A stretch of 16,534 bases of DNA from Chitinophagaceae bacterium. GTDB taxonomy: Bacteria > Bacteroidota > Bacteroidia > Chitinophagales > Chitinophagaceae. The translations under genes were made by a program, and so were the position numbers. Position 1 is the stretch's first letter. Every line of letters starts with the position of its first letter. Below, one piece after another: positions 6,123 through 14,454 of this stretch. The stretch is taken from positions 1 to 16,534 of the forward strand of contig JAJAZO010000210.1 of assembly GCA_026785745.1 (NCBI GenBank). Direction: 5' to 3'. A model generated the notes under the pieces. The model made no database searches. It worked only from the letters and a program-made list of their open reading frames with translations, and was not told the DNA's origin.

Positions 6123-8213
6123 TTAAGGATTTTTGAGTTTAATAGTTAACAATTCTGTTTCCTCAGCATTTTTTAATATTTCATTTCTATCCAGTAAAGC
6201 AGGTCGGAGTTTTTTTTGCGAAAGTAAACTCAATTGGTCGCCTATGTGTTTGCTGCCTGTTTGGGTGGCATTACCATAACTAAGTAAAACCTGGGCTTTT
6301 ACTTTAGGGCCAAACTCTGTTACTGCAACATAAGTATCCCCCGCTACAGCATAACCTTTATTGTCGCTGGCATTTTTTGCAAAATACATAGTTCTAAAGA
6401 TTCCATAATTACCTGAACCACCATTCCCCGGAAGATCGTAATTCCCAATTTTAAACCGGTTCACCTCTCCCCATGCGACATCCAGTTTTCCATACATTTT
6501 CTCTACATCCGTGGCGGCTTTTGACAATAGTGCTACGGCATTTTGCGGATCTTTTAAACCATCGGGGGTAGTTATTGGTTGTTCCGGATTCCAGGGAATG
6601 CTAAACATACTATCTCTTAGCATATCACTCCAGCGGGCAAAAAGAACAGCACCCCGGCTATCAACATTTGTAGCTTTATCCCATTGCTGTAAAACGGCTG
6701 CGGCTCTTTGAGCAACGGTATCTGGATACTTTTTTACAGCGGCCAGCAAATCATCCAAAAAGCGATCAGCAGCTTCCATGCCTGTATTTAATTTATAAGC
6801 TACTAATTCTTCAAATGTAATGGACGCATCATTTTTTATTTGGTTTATTGCACGTTGTGGTCGTAGTGGTGTTGACTTAGGCGCCATGTACGATGGAAAA
6901 TTTTCTGCTTTCAGCACCATCGGGTAAGTGCTTGTCCAGGGTGCATCATTGGCGTTTTGAACAAAGCCTGTAGATGGATTAAAGATCTTGGGCAATTCTT
7001 CATAGCTGTGATATTGATTCCAGATGTATTTGGAAAAACGGCCGTCTACGGTACCGCTCCAAAACTTCCAATCGCCTTCAATTCTTTTAGGTACGTTACC
7101 GTTGAAATAGTAAAAAATATTCCCGGCTTTATCGGCATAAATCACATTGTAAAAAGGGTTTTGCAGCATTTTTATCGCTTTTTCAAATTCTTTCCAGTTC
7201 CTGGCTTTTGCCATGTTATGATACTGTTCTGCAAAAAATGCATTTTCCAATCCGGCAATTCGTACTGCATAAGCCTTACCATTTTTTTCACCAACGATGG
7301 GCCCATGTTTGGAATAGGATAATTCTATATCCTGCGTTTTAAAGCTTCCGTCAGTCTGCCGTACTTTCAGCTGTATAATTTTTTTCTCAAATGATTCTAT
7401 CTTATCGTCTAACAAATATCCATTATCCTTAAGTGTGAGTTCGTATCGGTCTGATACATCAATGGTATTGTTTGTATGCGTCCAGCCGAGGTTCTCATTG
7501 AAAGCAATACCTAATGTAGGTTGTCCAACCAACGTAGCACCATATGCATTAAAACCGGGTGCCGTTAAATGAGCTTCAAAAAATAGCCAGAAGTCATTCC
7601 ATTGCAGATGTGGATTTGCAACCAGCATCGCATTTTTCGAAGCTGATTTGGATGGGGCAATTGCATAGGAATTTGATCCGGCACTGGTTAATTGCTTAGC
7701 AGTTCTTAGATCACCTCCAGCTATAAATTCAAGGCAAATCACTCTTTTGCCATGTGCCATCACGTCATAGACTGTTACAGGCAATACCCGCTTCATAGCT
7801 GAGTCAATTGACTCAGGATGTTGCTGTGCATAAGCATTGACACCATTAACAAATGCGTCTAAATATTTTTTACTTTCTCCATTCTGCCTGGCATAATGTT
7901 TCTTTGATGAATCCGGTAAGTTAAAGAGTTGAATTTGCTTGTCGGATGCAAGATGTTTTTCACCCCAGTATTCTGCTGCCCGGCCTCTTGCCTGTCCATA
8001 TAATTGTAATAACAGGTTCGCATGATTATGCATTTGAGCCCATCCAAAAGCATAATACATCTCCTCCACATTGCGCCCATAAATATGAGGCACACCATAA
8101 TTATCCCAGATGATTTCAGTTTTTTTTTGTGCTTGTACGAAGCTGATAGCTGCAATAAAGAAAGCAGCCAATAATGCCAGTTTCTTATTCCTTAATTGGA
8201 GGTAATTAATCAT
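6123..8213 (-). CDS. Penicillin/acyl-homoserine-lactone acylase-family Ntn hydrolase
   Basis: A 696-aa secreted amidase precursor. A signal peptide (about residues 1-28: K10, K11, hydrophobic LALLAAFFIAAISF, then VQA) targets it out of the cytoplasm. The alpha part carries WDNYGVPHIYG (36-46). Self-cleavage is expected between G179 and S180 (AGSNSYAIA), making S180 the N-terminal nucleophile of the beta chain. H202 (NPHLQW) is beta residue 23, the same position as the conserved His in the AHL acylase PvdQ. GWTHTNN (243-249) matches the oxyanion region but appears to have Asn where PvdQ has Val70, and NANDAPW (420-426) carries the conserved Asn. Known substrates in the family are penicillins, cephalosporins, AHLs and other acyl amides; this one is unknown. 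It is monocistronic, with a 212-nt spacer to ruvC in which no gene is seen. Confidence 0.93.
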   Translation of the reverse strand: MINYLQLRNKKLALLAAFFIAAISFVQAQKKTEIIWDNYGVPHIYGRNVEEMYYAFGWAQMHNHANLLLQLYGQARGRAAEYWGEKHLASDKQIQLFNLPDSSKKHYARQNGESKKYLDAFVNGVNAYAQQHPESIDSAMKRVLPVTVYDVMAHGKRVICLEFIAGGDLRTAKQLTSAGSNSYAIAPSKSASKNAMLVANPHLQWNDFWLFFEAHLTAPGFNAYGATLVGQPTLGIAFNENLGWTHTNNTIDVSDRYELTLKDNGYLLDDKIESFEKKIIQLKVRQTDGSFKTQDIELSYSKHGPIVGEKNGKAYAVRIAGLENAFFAEQYHNMAKARNWKEFEKAIKMLQNPFYNVIYADKAGNIFYYFNGNVPKRIEGDWKFWSGTVDGRFSKYIWNQYHSYEELPKIFNPSTGFVQNANDAPWTSTYPMVLKAENFPSYMAPKSTPLRPQRAINQIKNDASITFEELVAYKLNTGMEAADRFLDDLLAAVKKYPDTVAQRAAAVLQQWDKATNVDSRGAVLFARWSDMLRDSMFSIPWNPEQPITTPDGLKDPQNAVALLSKAATDVEKMYGKLDVAWGEVNRFKIGNYDLPGNGGSGNYGIFRTMYFAKNASDNKGYAVAGDTYVAVTEFGPKVKAQVLLSYGNATQTGSKHIGDQLSLLSQKKLRPALLDRNEILKNAEETELLTIKLKNP

Positions 8214-8425
8214 AAGCAGGGTTTTAAAAAAATTAATATAGTAAAATAAGGTATTCTATTATTCCAGAGAATTTTTTTTTATGAACCTTGGATTTTATTG
8301 TACTTTGCAATCAGCATGATTTGTATTCTGAGTGCAGTCAAGGTATGAATTATCAGAAACAAGAAGATTGTCTTTTCGCTGCCTGAATAGTGTTTATACC
8401 ATGTTCAGCTTTTTATCAAACACTT

Positions 8426-8989
8426 CTATTTCTTCACCCTTCCCGGATTCTTCTTTATAAACTCATCCCAGCCTTTTAATCCTTTACCAACTTTTCCCAG
8501 TACAGAATTAGTTTGAAAGTGATGACATAACGCTACTGCCAACGCATCCGTAGCATCATAATATTTAGGGTCTTCTTTAAATGATAATAATGTTTGCAGC
8601 ATTTTCATCACTTGTTGCTTATCGGCATTACCATTACCTGTAATAGACTGCTTTACTTTCTTGGGAGAGTATTCGGTCACTTCTAATCCATGCCGCATGG
8701 CAGCTGCAATAGCTACACCCTGTGCCCGACCCAATTTAAGCATACTCTGTACATTTTTTCCAAAGAAGGGAGCTTCAATAGCAAAATCGGTGGGCTGGTA
8801 TTTGGTAATTAATCCGCTAACGGTGTTGAATATGAGTTGTAGTTTTTTATAAACGTCTTTTACCTTTCCCGGTTTTAATACACCGAGTTCGAGTAACGAT
8901 ACTTCGTTTCCTTTTACAGTAATTAATCCATAGCCCATTACGATGGTGCCGGGGTCAATTCCAAGTATTATTTTAGCAGGCTTTTGCAA
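8426..8989 (-). CDS. ruvC: Holliday junction resolvase RuvC
   Basis: A 187-aa endodeoxyribonuclease that cuts Holliday junctions with RuvAB during recombination. The acidic metal-binding quartet is D12 (GIDPGT), E72 (IEAPF), D145 and D148 (YYDATDALAVA), matching E. coli D7, E66, D138 and D141. EAPFFGKNVQSMLKLGRAQG (72-91) is the standard core. The start is TTG at 8989: an in-frame TGA lies upstream with no ATG or GTG between, and the next ATG (M18) would remove catalytic D12. The C-terminus is about 15 residues longer than E. coli. It is divergent from the flippase-like gene, with a 45-bp spacer. RuvA and RuvB are not in the window. Confidence 0.97.
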   Translation of the reverse strand: MQKPAKIILGIDPGTIVMGYGLITVKGNEVSLLELGVLKPGKVKDVYKKLQLIFNTVSGLITKYQPTDFAIEAPFFGKNVQSMLKLGRAQGVAIAAAMRHGLEVTEYSPKKVKQSITGNGNADKQQVMKMLQTLLSFKEDPKYYDATDALAVALCHHFQTNSVLGKVGKGLKGWDEFIKKNPGRVKK

Positions 8990-9010
8990 AGAGGACTGTA
9001 TTTTTACAAC

Positions 9011-9032
9011 ACCTGCCTTTCAGCAGGCAGGT
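9011..9032 (+). repeat. GC-rich inverted repeat just before the UPF0104 start codon
   Basis: ACCTGCC (9011-9017) and GGCAGGT (9026-9032) are perfect inverted arms around TTTCAGCA. The hairpin ends 2 nt before the ATG at 9035, so in RNA it would occupy the whole initiation region. It resembles the CCTGCC/GGCAGG-type short palindromes scattered through Bacteroidota spacers. Confidence 0.6.
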
Positions 9033-9034
9033 TA

Positions 9035-10027
9035 ATGAAACTAAACAAAAATACCAAACTCTTCATCAACTACTTCCTCGGCCCACTGCTGTTTGCATGG
9101 CTGGCCTGGTCTATTTACCACCAGATAAAAAAACAACCTGACCTGGAAACGGCCTGGCGGGGGATTAAAGAATCTTTCAGCACCCCATTAGTATGGAACC
9201 TTGTTGCAGTTATATTATTAATGATTGTTAACTGGTCTGTTGAAGCAATAAAGTGGAAAATATCAGTTAAACCTATTCAGCAGGTAAGTTTTTTGAAAGC
9301 ACTGAGAGCTGTTTTATCCGGAGTGTCTTTTTCTGTCAGCACACCCAATAGGGTAGGTGAATATCTTGGAAGAGTTTTATACATGGATGAAGGTAACCGC
9401 CTAAAAACAATTTCGATTACCATTGTCGGCAGCATCAGCCAGTTGATTATTACATTGCTCATGGGTTGTATTGGTTTGATCATTCTTCGTCCGGGTATAG
9501 AGTCCAATCAAGTACTTTCTCCTATCTGGATGAAAGTAATAATATATGGAACGATAGCAGTACTGTCTGGATTGTTACTTTTCTATTTCCGGTTGGCATG
9601 GATTATTAAATGGGTGGACAAGTTGCCAGGCAGCAACCGTTTTGCATACCTCATAAGGGCATTAGAAGATTTTGATACGGGATTGCTTTTCAAATTATTG
9701 CTGTTGTCGGCAATGCGGTTTGTTGTTTTCATTGTACAGTATTATTTGTTGTTTCACCTGTTCGCCGTGGATGTTTCCTGGTCGCAGGTTTTTTGGGCAG
9801 TCAGTGTTTCTTTTCTTGTTATGGCAGTGATACCGACTATTGCCATTGTTGAATTAGTGCAGCGGGGAAAAGTGATGACTACTATCATGGCACTTTACAC
9901 AACTAACAATCTCGGAGTTGGTTTTACCACGGCAGGTATCTGGCTCATCAACCTGATAATACCGGCTATCATCGGCAGTTTATTATTACTTGTAATGAGA
10001 AAAATATACAGTAAGAAAGAAGAATAG
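9035..10027 (+). CDS. Flippase-like integral membrane protein (LPG synthase TM region/UPF0104 family)
   Basis: A 330-aa protein with about eight hydrophobic segments (around residues 10-25, 52-68, 125-150, 165-185, 218-243, 250-272, 282-303, 304-320). Family motifs are STPNRVGEYLGR (102-113) and the PTIAIVELVQRG block (267-278). This is the membrane domain shared with lysylphosphatidylglycerol synthase/flippase MprF, but here it stands alone without the aminoacyl-transferase domain, so a lipid transport or envelope role is likelier than lipid lysylation (inference). The ATG at 9035 is the only good start; longer frames overlap ruvC. It is divergent from ruvC and convergent with the MBL gene (11-bp gap). 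Confidence 0.85.
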   Translation: MKLNKNTKLFINYFLGPLLFAWLAWSIYHQIKKQPDLETAWRGIKESFSTPLVWNLVAVILLMIVNWSVEAIKWKISVKPIQQVSFLKALRAVLSGVSFSVSTPNRVGEYLGRVLYMDEGNRLKTISITIVGSISQLIITLLMGCIGLIILRPGIESNQVLSPIWMKVIIYGTIAVLSGLLLFYFRLAWIIKWVDKLPGSNRFAYLIRALEDFDTGLLFKLLLLSAMRFVVFIVQYYLLFHLFAVDVSWSQVFWAVSVSFLVMAVIPTIAIVELVQRGKVMTTIMALYTTNNLGVGFTTAGIWLINLIIPAIIGSLLLLVMRKIYSKKEE

Positions 10028-10038
10028 TGCTGGTATTA

Positions 10039-10899
10039 TTAAATATCTTCCAGCTTAAAATAATCTTTAGCTCTTACACCCCTTTCGGTTTGTTGCAGGT
10101 TGCAGCATTCATGCACCTGGTCATGTTCAAAGAAAAGGATATAATCTCCTTCCACCGCTTCTTTCAGAAACGATTTTTTCTCGTTCAGCGTAGTTAGCGG
10201 AAACATGTCATACGCCATCACATACGGAATGGGAATATGTCCGGCAGAGGGCAAAAGGTCCGCCATGAAAACAACCGTTTTATCATTGTACTTTATTTGT
10301 GGCAGCATCATACTTTCTGTATGCCCACTTACAAATCGTATGGATATATTTTCTGTGAATGATGTTTCTCCAAGCTTACCATCAGCAGCACCTGTTACTT
10401 CAATGAATTGAAGCTTGCCGCTTTCTTCTATTGGTAGAATATTCTCTTTTAAAAAGGATGCTTTTTCTCTTTCATTTGGATATACGGCCCAATCCCAATG
10501 CTTTTTATTGCTCCAGTAAGTGGCGTTTTTAAAAGCCGGAACTAATTTGTCGCCTTCTCTTATGATGCTTCCACCGCAATGATCAAAATGAAGATGGGTT
10601 AAGAACACATCAGTAATATCATCTTTACTAAAACCATATTTCGCCAATGATTTATCCAATGTGTCATCACCATGCAGGTAATAATGGCTGAAAAATTTGG
10701 CATCCTGTTTATCGCCGTTGCCATTATCTACTAATATCAGCCGGTTGCCATCTTCAATCAACAGGCAACGCAATGCCCAGGAGCAAAGATTATTTTCATC
10801 AGCAGGATTAATTTTGTTCCACATACTTTTTGGCACCACGCCAAACATGGCACCGCCGTCTAATTTAAAATAACCGGTATTTATTGAATAAAGTTTCAT
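10039..10899 (-). CDS. MBL-fold metallo-hydrolase
   Basis: A 286-aa metallo-beta-lactamase-fold hydrolase with all metal ligands: H102-x-H104-x-D106-H107 (THLHFDHCGG), H193 (SGHTES), D214 (FMADLLP) and H259 (FFEHD). The arrangement matches the AHL-lactonase/YtnP-like branch, which hydrolyses lactones or esters, but fold-level similarity does not set the substrate. No signal peptide is seen, so it is cytosolic. Its ATG overlaps the stop of the upstream MFS gene as ATGA, so the two are translated from one mRNA, the transporter first. A transporter-hydrolase pair suggests handling of an imported or exported small molecule (inference). Confidence 0.93.
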   Translation of the reverse strand: MKLYSINTGYFKLDGGAMFGVVPKSMWNKINPADENNLCSWALRCLLIEDGNRLILVDNGNGDKQDAKFFSHYYLHGDDTLDKSLAKYGFSKDDITDVFLTHLHFDHCGGSIIREGDKLVPAFKNATYWSNKKHWDWAVYPNEREKASFLKENILPIEESGKLQFIEVTGAADGKLGETSFTENISIRFVSGHTESMMLPQIKYNDKTVVFMADLLPSAGHIPIPYVMAYDMFPLTTLNEKKSFLKEAVEGDYILFFEHDQVHECCNLQQTERGVRAKDYFKLEDI

Positions 10900-12197
10900 A
10901 CAGTTTTACTTTTTGCTGCATTGGCATAAAATAAAAGCAGCAACCCAATTACAAAGAAAACGGTCAGCGTTAATACAGAATTTCTTTGCGATCCGCTTAA
11001 TTCCGTAATAAAACCAAAGCTGAAGATACCAACCACGGCTGCCATTTTTTCTGTTACATCATAAAAACTAAAAAACGAAACAGTATCTTTTGTTTCTGGA
11101 ATCAGCTTGGCATGGGTGGAGCGGCTCAATGACTGAATGCCACCCATTACAAAACCAACTAAGGCACCTACTGCATAAAATTCATAAATACCTCCTTCCG
11201 GTAAGAGATATGCAATAACACAAACGCCTATCCACATAATAACAAGTGCCATCAATGTTTTAAGGTTGCCAATCTTAGAAGAAATCCAGGAAATAGCATA
11301 TGCACCGGGAATGGCAATTAACTGAATGATAAGTATGGCAATAATTAAATTTTCCGTGGGTATCAGTAACTCACTTTTACCATATAGAGTTGCCACAAGC
11401 ATTACAGTTTGTACTCCCATGTTGTAGAAAAAGAAAGCCAGCAAAAAACGTTTCAATTTTGGAAGTTGTTTTACCTGTGTCCACACTTTTCGTAATTCTT
11501 TATAACCCTTCGATAATATATTATGCTGGTCGCCGCTGCCTGCGGGAACAGGTTTAGGTAAGCGGCGCAATGAATACTGGCCAAATGCCCACCACCAGAT
11601 GCCTACCAGTAAAAAAGAAATTTGAGAGCCTTTGCCTTCTGTAATACCAAATGTATCATGCATCAGTACAAATACAAAACAGATCAGTTGAAGCAACACA
11701 CTACCCACATAACCGTAGGCAAAGCCCTTTGCACTTACACGGTCACGGTCTTCTACCGCAGCTATTTCAGGTAGAAAAGAATTATAGAAAACCTGTCCAC
11801 CCCAAAAACCCACACAGGCAATAATCATAGCGACAAGACCAAGTTCAAGTGTGCTTCCATCAAAGAAATACATGAAAGCACAGGCAAAGCTGCCCATGGT
11901 GAGAAAGAAATTCAGGAATTTCTTTTTATTACCCCTGTAATCTGCAATGGAAGAAAGGATGGGCGACATCCAGGCAACGATAAACATCGCCAGGGCGATA
12001 GCATAATTGTAAAGGGCAGTGTTTTCAAATTGTCTTCCGAGAAAGGTAACCGTTGTTTTTGATATAGTGGCATCATCCACGGCTACGGCTTCAAAGTAGG
12101 TAGGAAAAATAGTAGAAGTAATGACAAGGTTATAAGAGGAGCTGGCCCAGTCGTACATTGCCCAGCCATTCACTACTTTTTTGGAAGCCGTTTGCAT
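10896..12197 (-). CDS. MFS transporter, UMF1 family
   Basis: A 433-aa membrane protein with about 12 hydrophobic segments. The N-terminal KKVVNGWAMYDWASSSYNLVI (6-26) and SIADYRGNKKK (83-93) are typical of the UMF1/Atg22-like MFS branch. The frame is open to an ATG at 12239, but 12197 is preferred because the family sequence starts there and a TATTTTTA box (minus strand 12223-12216) would put the transcription start downstream of 12239. Curiously both candidate starts begin with the same ten bases ATGCAAACGG, 42 nt apart. The substrate is unknown; family members are poorly characterised. It is first of a two-gene unit with the MBL hydrolase (4-nt overlap), and is separated from the envelope cluster by a strong terminator. 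Confidence 0.9.
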   Translation of the reverse strand: MQTASKKVVNGWAMYDWASSSYNLVITSTIFPTYFEAVAVDDATISKTTVTFLGRQFENTALYNYAIALAMFIVAWMSPILSSIADYRGNKKKFLNFFLTMGSFACAFMYFFDGSTLELGLVAMIIACVGFWGGQVFYNSFLPEIAAVEDRDRVSAKGFAYGYVGSVLLQLICFVFVLMHDTFGITEGKGSQISFLLVGIWWWAFGQYSLRRLPKPVPAGSGDQHNILSKGYKELRKVWTQVKQLPKLKRFLLAFFFYNMGVQTVMLVATLYGKSELLIPTENLIIAILIIQLIAIPGAYAISWISSKIGNLKTLMALVIMWIGVCVIAYLLPEGGIYEFYAVGALVGFVMGGIQSLSRSTHAKLIPETKDTVSFFSFYDVTEKMAAVVGIFSFGFITELSGSQRNSVLTLTVFFVIGLLLLFYANAAKSKTV

Positions 12198-12247
12198 ATT
12201 AATCAGGTTGATACATAAAAATAGGAAAACCGTTTGCATTTATCCAT

Positions 12248-12282
12248 AAAAAAAGCGGTCAGGAAATTTCCTGACCGCTTTT
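12248..12282 (-). terminator. Terminator with perfect 32-bp palindrome after the lipoprotein gene
   Basis: GCGGTCAGGAAA followed by TTTCCTGACCGC is a perfect 24-bp palindrome, extended by AAAA and TTTT to 12251-12282. On the minus strand it is followed by seven T's, so it ends the lipoprotein transcript (stop at 12301). The shorter T4 on the other strand could give weak two-way activity. Confidence 0.92.
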
Positions 12283-12300
12283 GTATAAATCATCTATAGC

Positions 12301-13071
12301 TTAATAGTCCCATGCTTTCGTCGTATTCATATTTTCATCAGTTATAGCAAATGAAAAAGGGACATTAGCAAATAAGTCATCTTTAATTTGTTTTGTTATT
12401 ACTTCGATCCTGGCAAGAAAAGAAGGGTCAGTTCTTGATGATTCTTTTACCGGGAACCGGATCATATAGCGGTTATCTTCTTTGGTCATATAAAGTTCAG
12501 AGGAACCTCCGCTAAAAGAACCATCTTTTAAAATATAATCTGCTATTGTTTTCGATTCATCATCAGTAATATCCCGCCAGTAAAAATCAATTCCATCGAT
12601 TGAATCATGGTCAAAATCCTTTTTGAATGAAGTGGTTTCATCTTGTGCAGGTGTTTCTAAAGCCTTTGCAACCGCTTCATCATAAGGGATGATTTTAAAA
12701 TCTTTAAAACTTTTATTGGCTAACGCTATATTTACTTTTTTACCGGCAAATACTTCTTTCGAAGCTTTTGCTGCGATTAATTTAAACACATCATCTACTC
12801 CTTTCAGGGTGTCATACACGTCTTTATCATACACAAACCGGATAGTGTATTCCTCACCATCTTTTGTAAGCTGCACACTGGCATCTTTACCTGAACTGAA
12901 AATAGACGTACTCTTTAAAAATTCACCGGTTTTTTTAGCGTCATCTTCTGTTACGCCATCGCCTTTGTAAAACACTTCTGCTTTCGTTCCTTCTACCTTT
13001 ACTTTTTTGCCGTGGTTAGAACAGGCAGTCAGTGCAACAACTACCAACAGGCTAAGAATGATTTTTTTCAT
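12301..13071 (-). CDS. Lipoprotein with two tandem copies of an ~90-aa domain, function unknown
   Basis: A 256-aa predicted lipoprotein: signal peptide MKKIILSLLVVVALTAC with lipobox LTAC and lipidated Cys17. The mature part holds two similar units. Unit 1 (about 32-128) contains VFYKGDGVTEDDAKKTGEFL, SGKDASVQLTKDGEEYTIRF and FKLIAAKASKEVFAGKKVNI. Unit 2 (about 161-254) contains IDFYWRDITDDESKTIADYI, SSELYMTKEDNRYMIRF and IEVITKQIKDDLFANVPFSF. Both follow strand-T(E/D)DD-helix-LTK/MTK-Y-IRF-helix-(V/L)FA order. I do not recognise the domain. It is probably periplasmic or outer-membrane anchored. It lies 39 bp after uppP with no intervening terminator, so it may be the last gene of the ftsX-DUF3098-uppP cluster. 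Confidence 0.85.
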   Translation of the reverse strand: MKKIILSLLVVVALTACSNHGKKVKVEGTKAEVFYKGDGVTEDDAKKTGEFLKSTSIFSSGKDASVQLTKDGEEYTIRFVYDKDVYDTLKGVDDVFKLIAAKASKEVFAGKKVNIALANKSFKDFKIIPYDEAVAKALETPAQDETTSFKKDFDHDSIDGIDFYWRDITDDESKTIADYILKDGSFSGGSSELYMTKEDNRYMIRFPVKESSRTDPSFLARIEVITKQIKDDLFANVPFSFAITDENMNTTKAWDY

Positions 13072-13110
13072 GTTTTTTGATTTTAGTTTAATGGTTGTGA
13101 TAATATTTTC

Positions 13111-13950
13111 TTATGAATGAATAACACCAGTCAGTAATAAAATAAGCAGCACGGCACCGGCTATTATCCGGTAAATACCAAATGGTTTGAAACCATATAC
13201 TTTGAGAAAGGTAATAAAAAAGCGGATAGCAAGCATAGCCACCACAAAGGCCACTATATTGCCGATAACGAACGACATGGTATTTTCCTGTGAAGAGGTA
13301 ATCAGCGAAATGCCTTTCTGAACACCACCGGTATCATTGGGCCATTTTTTTATAAACAGCGAATAAGCAGTTGCGGCGAACATAGTGGGTACGGCAAGAA
13401 AAAAGGAGAATTCAGCGGCCAGGTTCCTGGTAAGTTTTTGCTGCATACCACCAATGATGGAAGCGGCACTGCGGCTCACTCCCGGTATCATGGCCAGCAC
13501 CTGCCAGCAACCGATGATGAATGATTTACCAAAACTCAACTGGTCTTCTGATTCTACAGTTGGTTTTTTAAAAGCTTTATCAATAATTAATAAGATAATG
13601 CCACCCACCAGCATAGCAATAGCCACTACCGTTGGATTAAAAAGCAATTCATCTATTATATCCGCAAACAGGTATCCGAGTATCAAAGCAGGTAGTACAC
13701 CAATCGCTAATTTTGCATAAAACTGCCACCTGCGAAATTCAAAAAACTGCCGCCAGTAAATAACCACTACAGCCAGTATGGCTCCTAACTGGATAGAAAC
13801 GGTGTAAAGGGTAACAAAACTTTTTTCTTCGGGTGTGGTACCCAGTTTCATCAGGTGTTCAGTAATAATAATGTGGCCGGTAGAAGATACCGGGAGAAAT
13901 TCAGTTAATCCTTCTACAATGGCGATAATAACGGCTTCGAAAATATTCAT
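13111..13950 (-). CDS. uppP: Undecaprenyl-diphosphatase UppP (BacA)
   Basis: A 279-aa polytopic membrane enzyme that dephosphorylates undecaprenyl diphosphate so the lipid carrier can be reused for peptidoglycan and other envelope polymers; loss or excess alters bacitracin sensitivity in other bacteria. Family signatures are complete: EGLTEFLPVSSTGH (13-26), with E13, E17 and H26, and PGVSRSAASIIGG (156-168) with R160. The ATG at 13950 was chosen because the family N-terminus (NIFEAVIIAIVEGL) begins there; an in-frame upstream TTG-type extension would run across a terminator hairpin. It lies between the DUF3098 gene and the lipoprotein gene, all on the minus strand. Confidence 0.97.
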   Translation of the reverse strand: MNIFEAVIIAIVEGLTEFLPVSSTGHIIITEHLMKLGTTPEEKSFVTLYTVSIQLGAILAVVVIYWRQFFEFRRWQFYAKLAIGVLPALILGYLFADIIDELLFNPTVVAIAMLVGGIILLIIDKAFKKPTVESEDQLSFGKSFIIGCWQVLAMIPGVSRSAASIIGGMQQKLTRNLAAEFSFFLAVPTMFAATAYSLFIKKWPNDTGGVQKGISLITSSQENTMSFVIGNIVAFVVAMLAIRFFITFLKVYGFKPFGIYRIIAGAVLLILLLTGVIHS

Positions 13951-13973
13951 GCGGAAGTTGTTAGTGCTGCAAC

Positions 13974-14009
13974 ATAAAATAAAAAGGCGATACCTGTAAA
14001 GCATCGCCT
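13974..14009 (-). terminator. Terminator or attenuator between DUF3098 and uppP
   Basis: On the minus strand AGGCGAT and ATCGCCT (arms 14003-14009 and 13985-13991) enclose an 11-nt loop. TTTTTATTTT follows. It sits about 50 nt after the DUF3098 stop and ends about 24 nt before the uppP ATG, so uppP needs either readthrough or a promoter within or after the hairpin; none is obvious. Confidence 0.75.
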
Positions 14010-14058
14010 CGTAAATTTATTAATCCAACTTTGGTCGGCAGGCAAGCATATCCACCGG

Positions 14059-14307
14059 TTAAGCGGCTGTTTGTTTCGGGCTTCTGAAAATCGCAAATAT
14101 CTCAATGGCCAGGCCTGCCAGTATCAGCAAGGGAGCAATAGTGATACGGGTAGTGCTATACACTTTTGATTTATCAAACACACTTGGGTCAGTATTCTTT
14201 CCACCGGCCATCAGCAACATGCCAATCGCCATTACTATCACACCCAGCAGCATCCATTTGTAATTCTCTTTATTAAAAATAGAAGGAGTTCCTTTTTCGT
14301 TGCTCAT
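14059..14307 (-). CDS. DUF3098 small membrane protein
   Basis: An 82-aa protein with two transmembrane segments (about 18-35 and 57-74). The sequence between, MAGGKNTDPSVFDKSKVYS followed by TTRITIAPLLILAG, fits DUF3098, a Bacteroidota family. The function is unknown. The ATG at 14307 gives the usual short N-terminus (FNKENYKWMLLG); a longer frame to 14412 is not supported. It lies between ftsX and uppP, an arrangement I know as recurrent in Bacteroidota, which hints at a link to division or cell-wall synthesis. The 147-nt spacer to ftsX shows no hairpin with a T-run, so co-transcription with ftsX is plausible. Confidence 0.88.
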   Translation of the reverse strand: MSNEKGTPSIFNKENYKWMLLGVIVMAIGMLLMAGGKNTDPSVFDKSKVYSTTRITIAPLLILAGLAIEIFAIFRSPKQTAA

Positions 14308-14454
14308 TTCTTTCAATTTAGGTGGTGCAATATAGGGAAAAGTCGGGAAGTCAGTGAGACAGAAAGTCCGAAAGAAATAACCCTCTGGGTACAAGTTATA
14401 GCTGCAATTCACGGAAAAAATTCTTTCGGTCTTCCCGTCTTTCCGGCATACGGA

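Noticed and set aside
6957..7322. A + strand frame of 121 codons within the acylase gene
   Set aside because: It is antisense to conserved acylase sequence and reads as composition-driven shadow.
8389..8424. AGTGTTT/AAACACT inverted repeat right after the ruvC stop
   Set aside because: The 22-nt loop and missing T-run make it unlikely as a terminator; kept only as a note.
8214..8425. Possible small genes in the acylase-ruvC spacer
   Set aside because: Only frames under 15 codons were found, with no promoter matching TAnnTTTG at proper length; TACTTTG near 8301 is one base short of the consensus.
14308..14454. N-terminal extension of the DUF3098 protein to 14412
   Set aside because: The extension is unlike the family and lacks an ATG-proximal signal; the 82-aa form matches the usual size.
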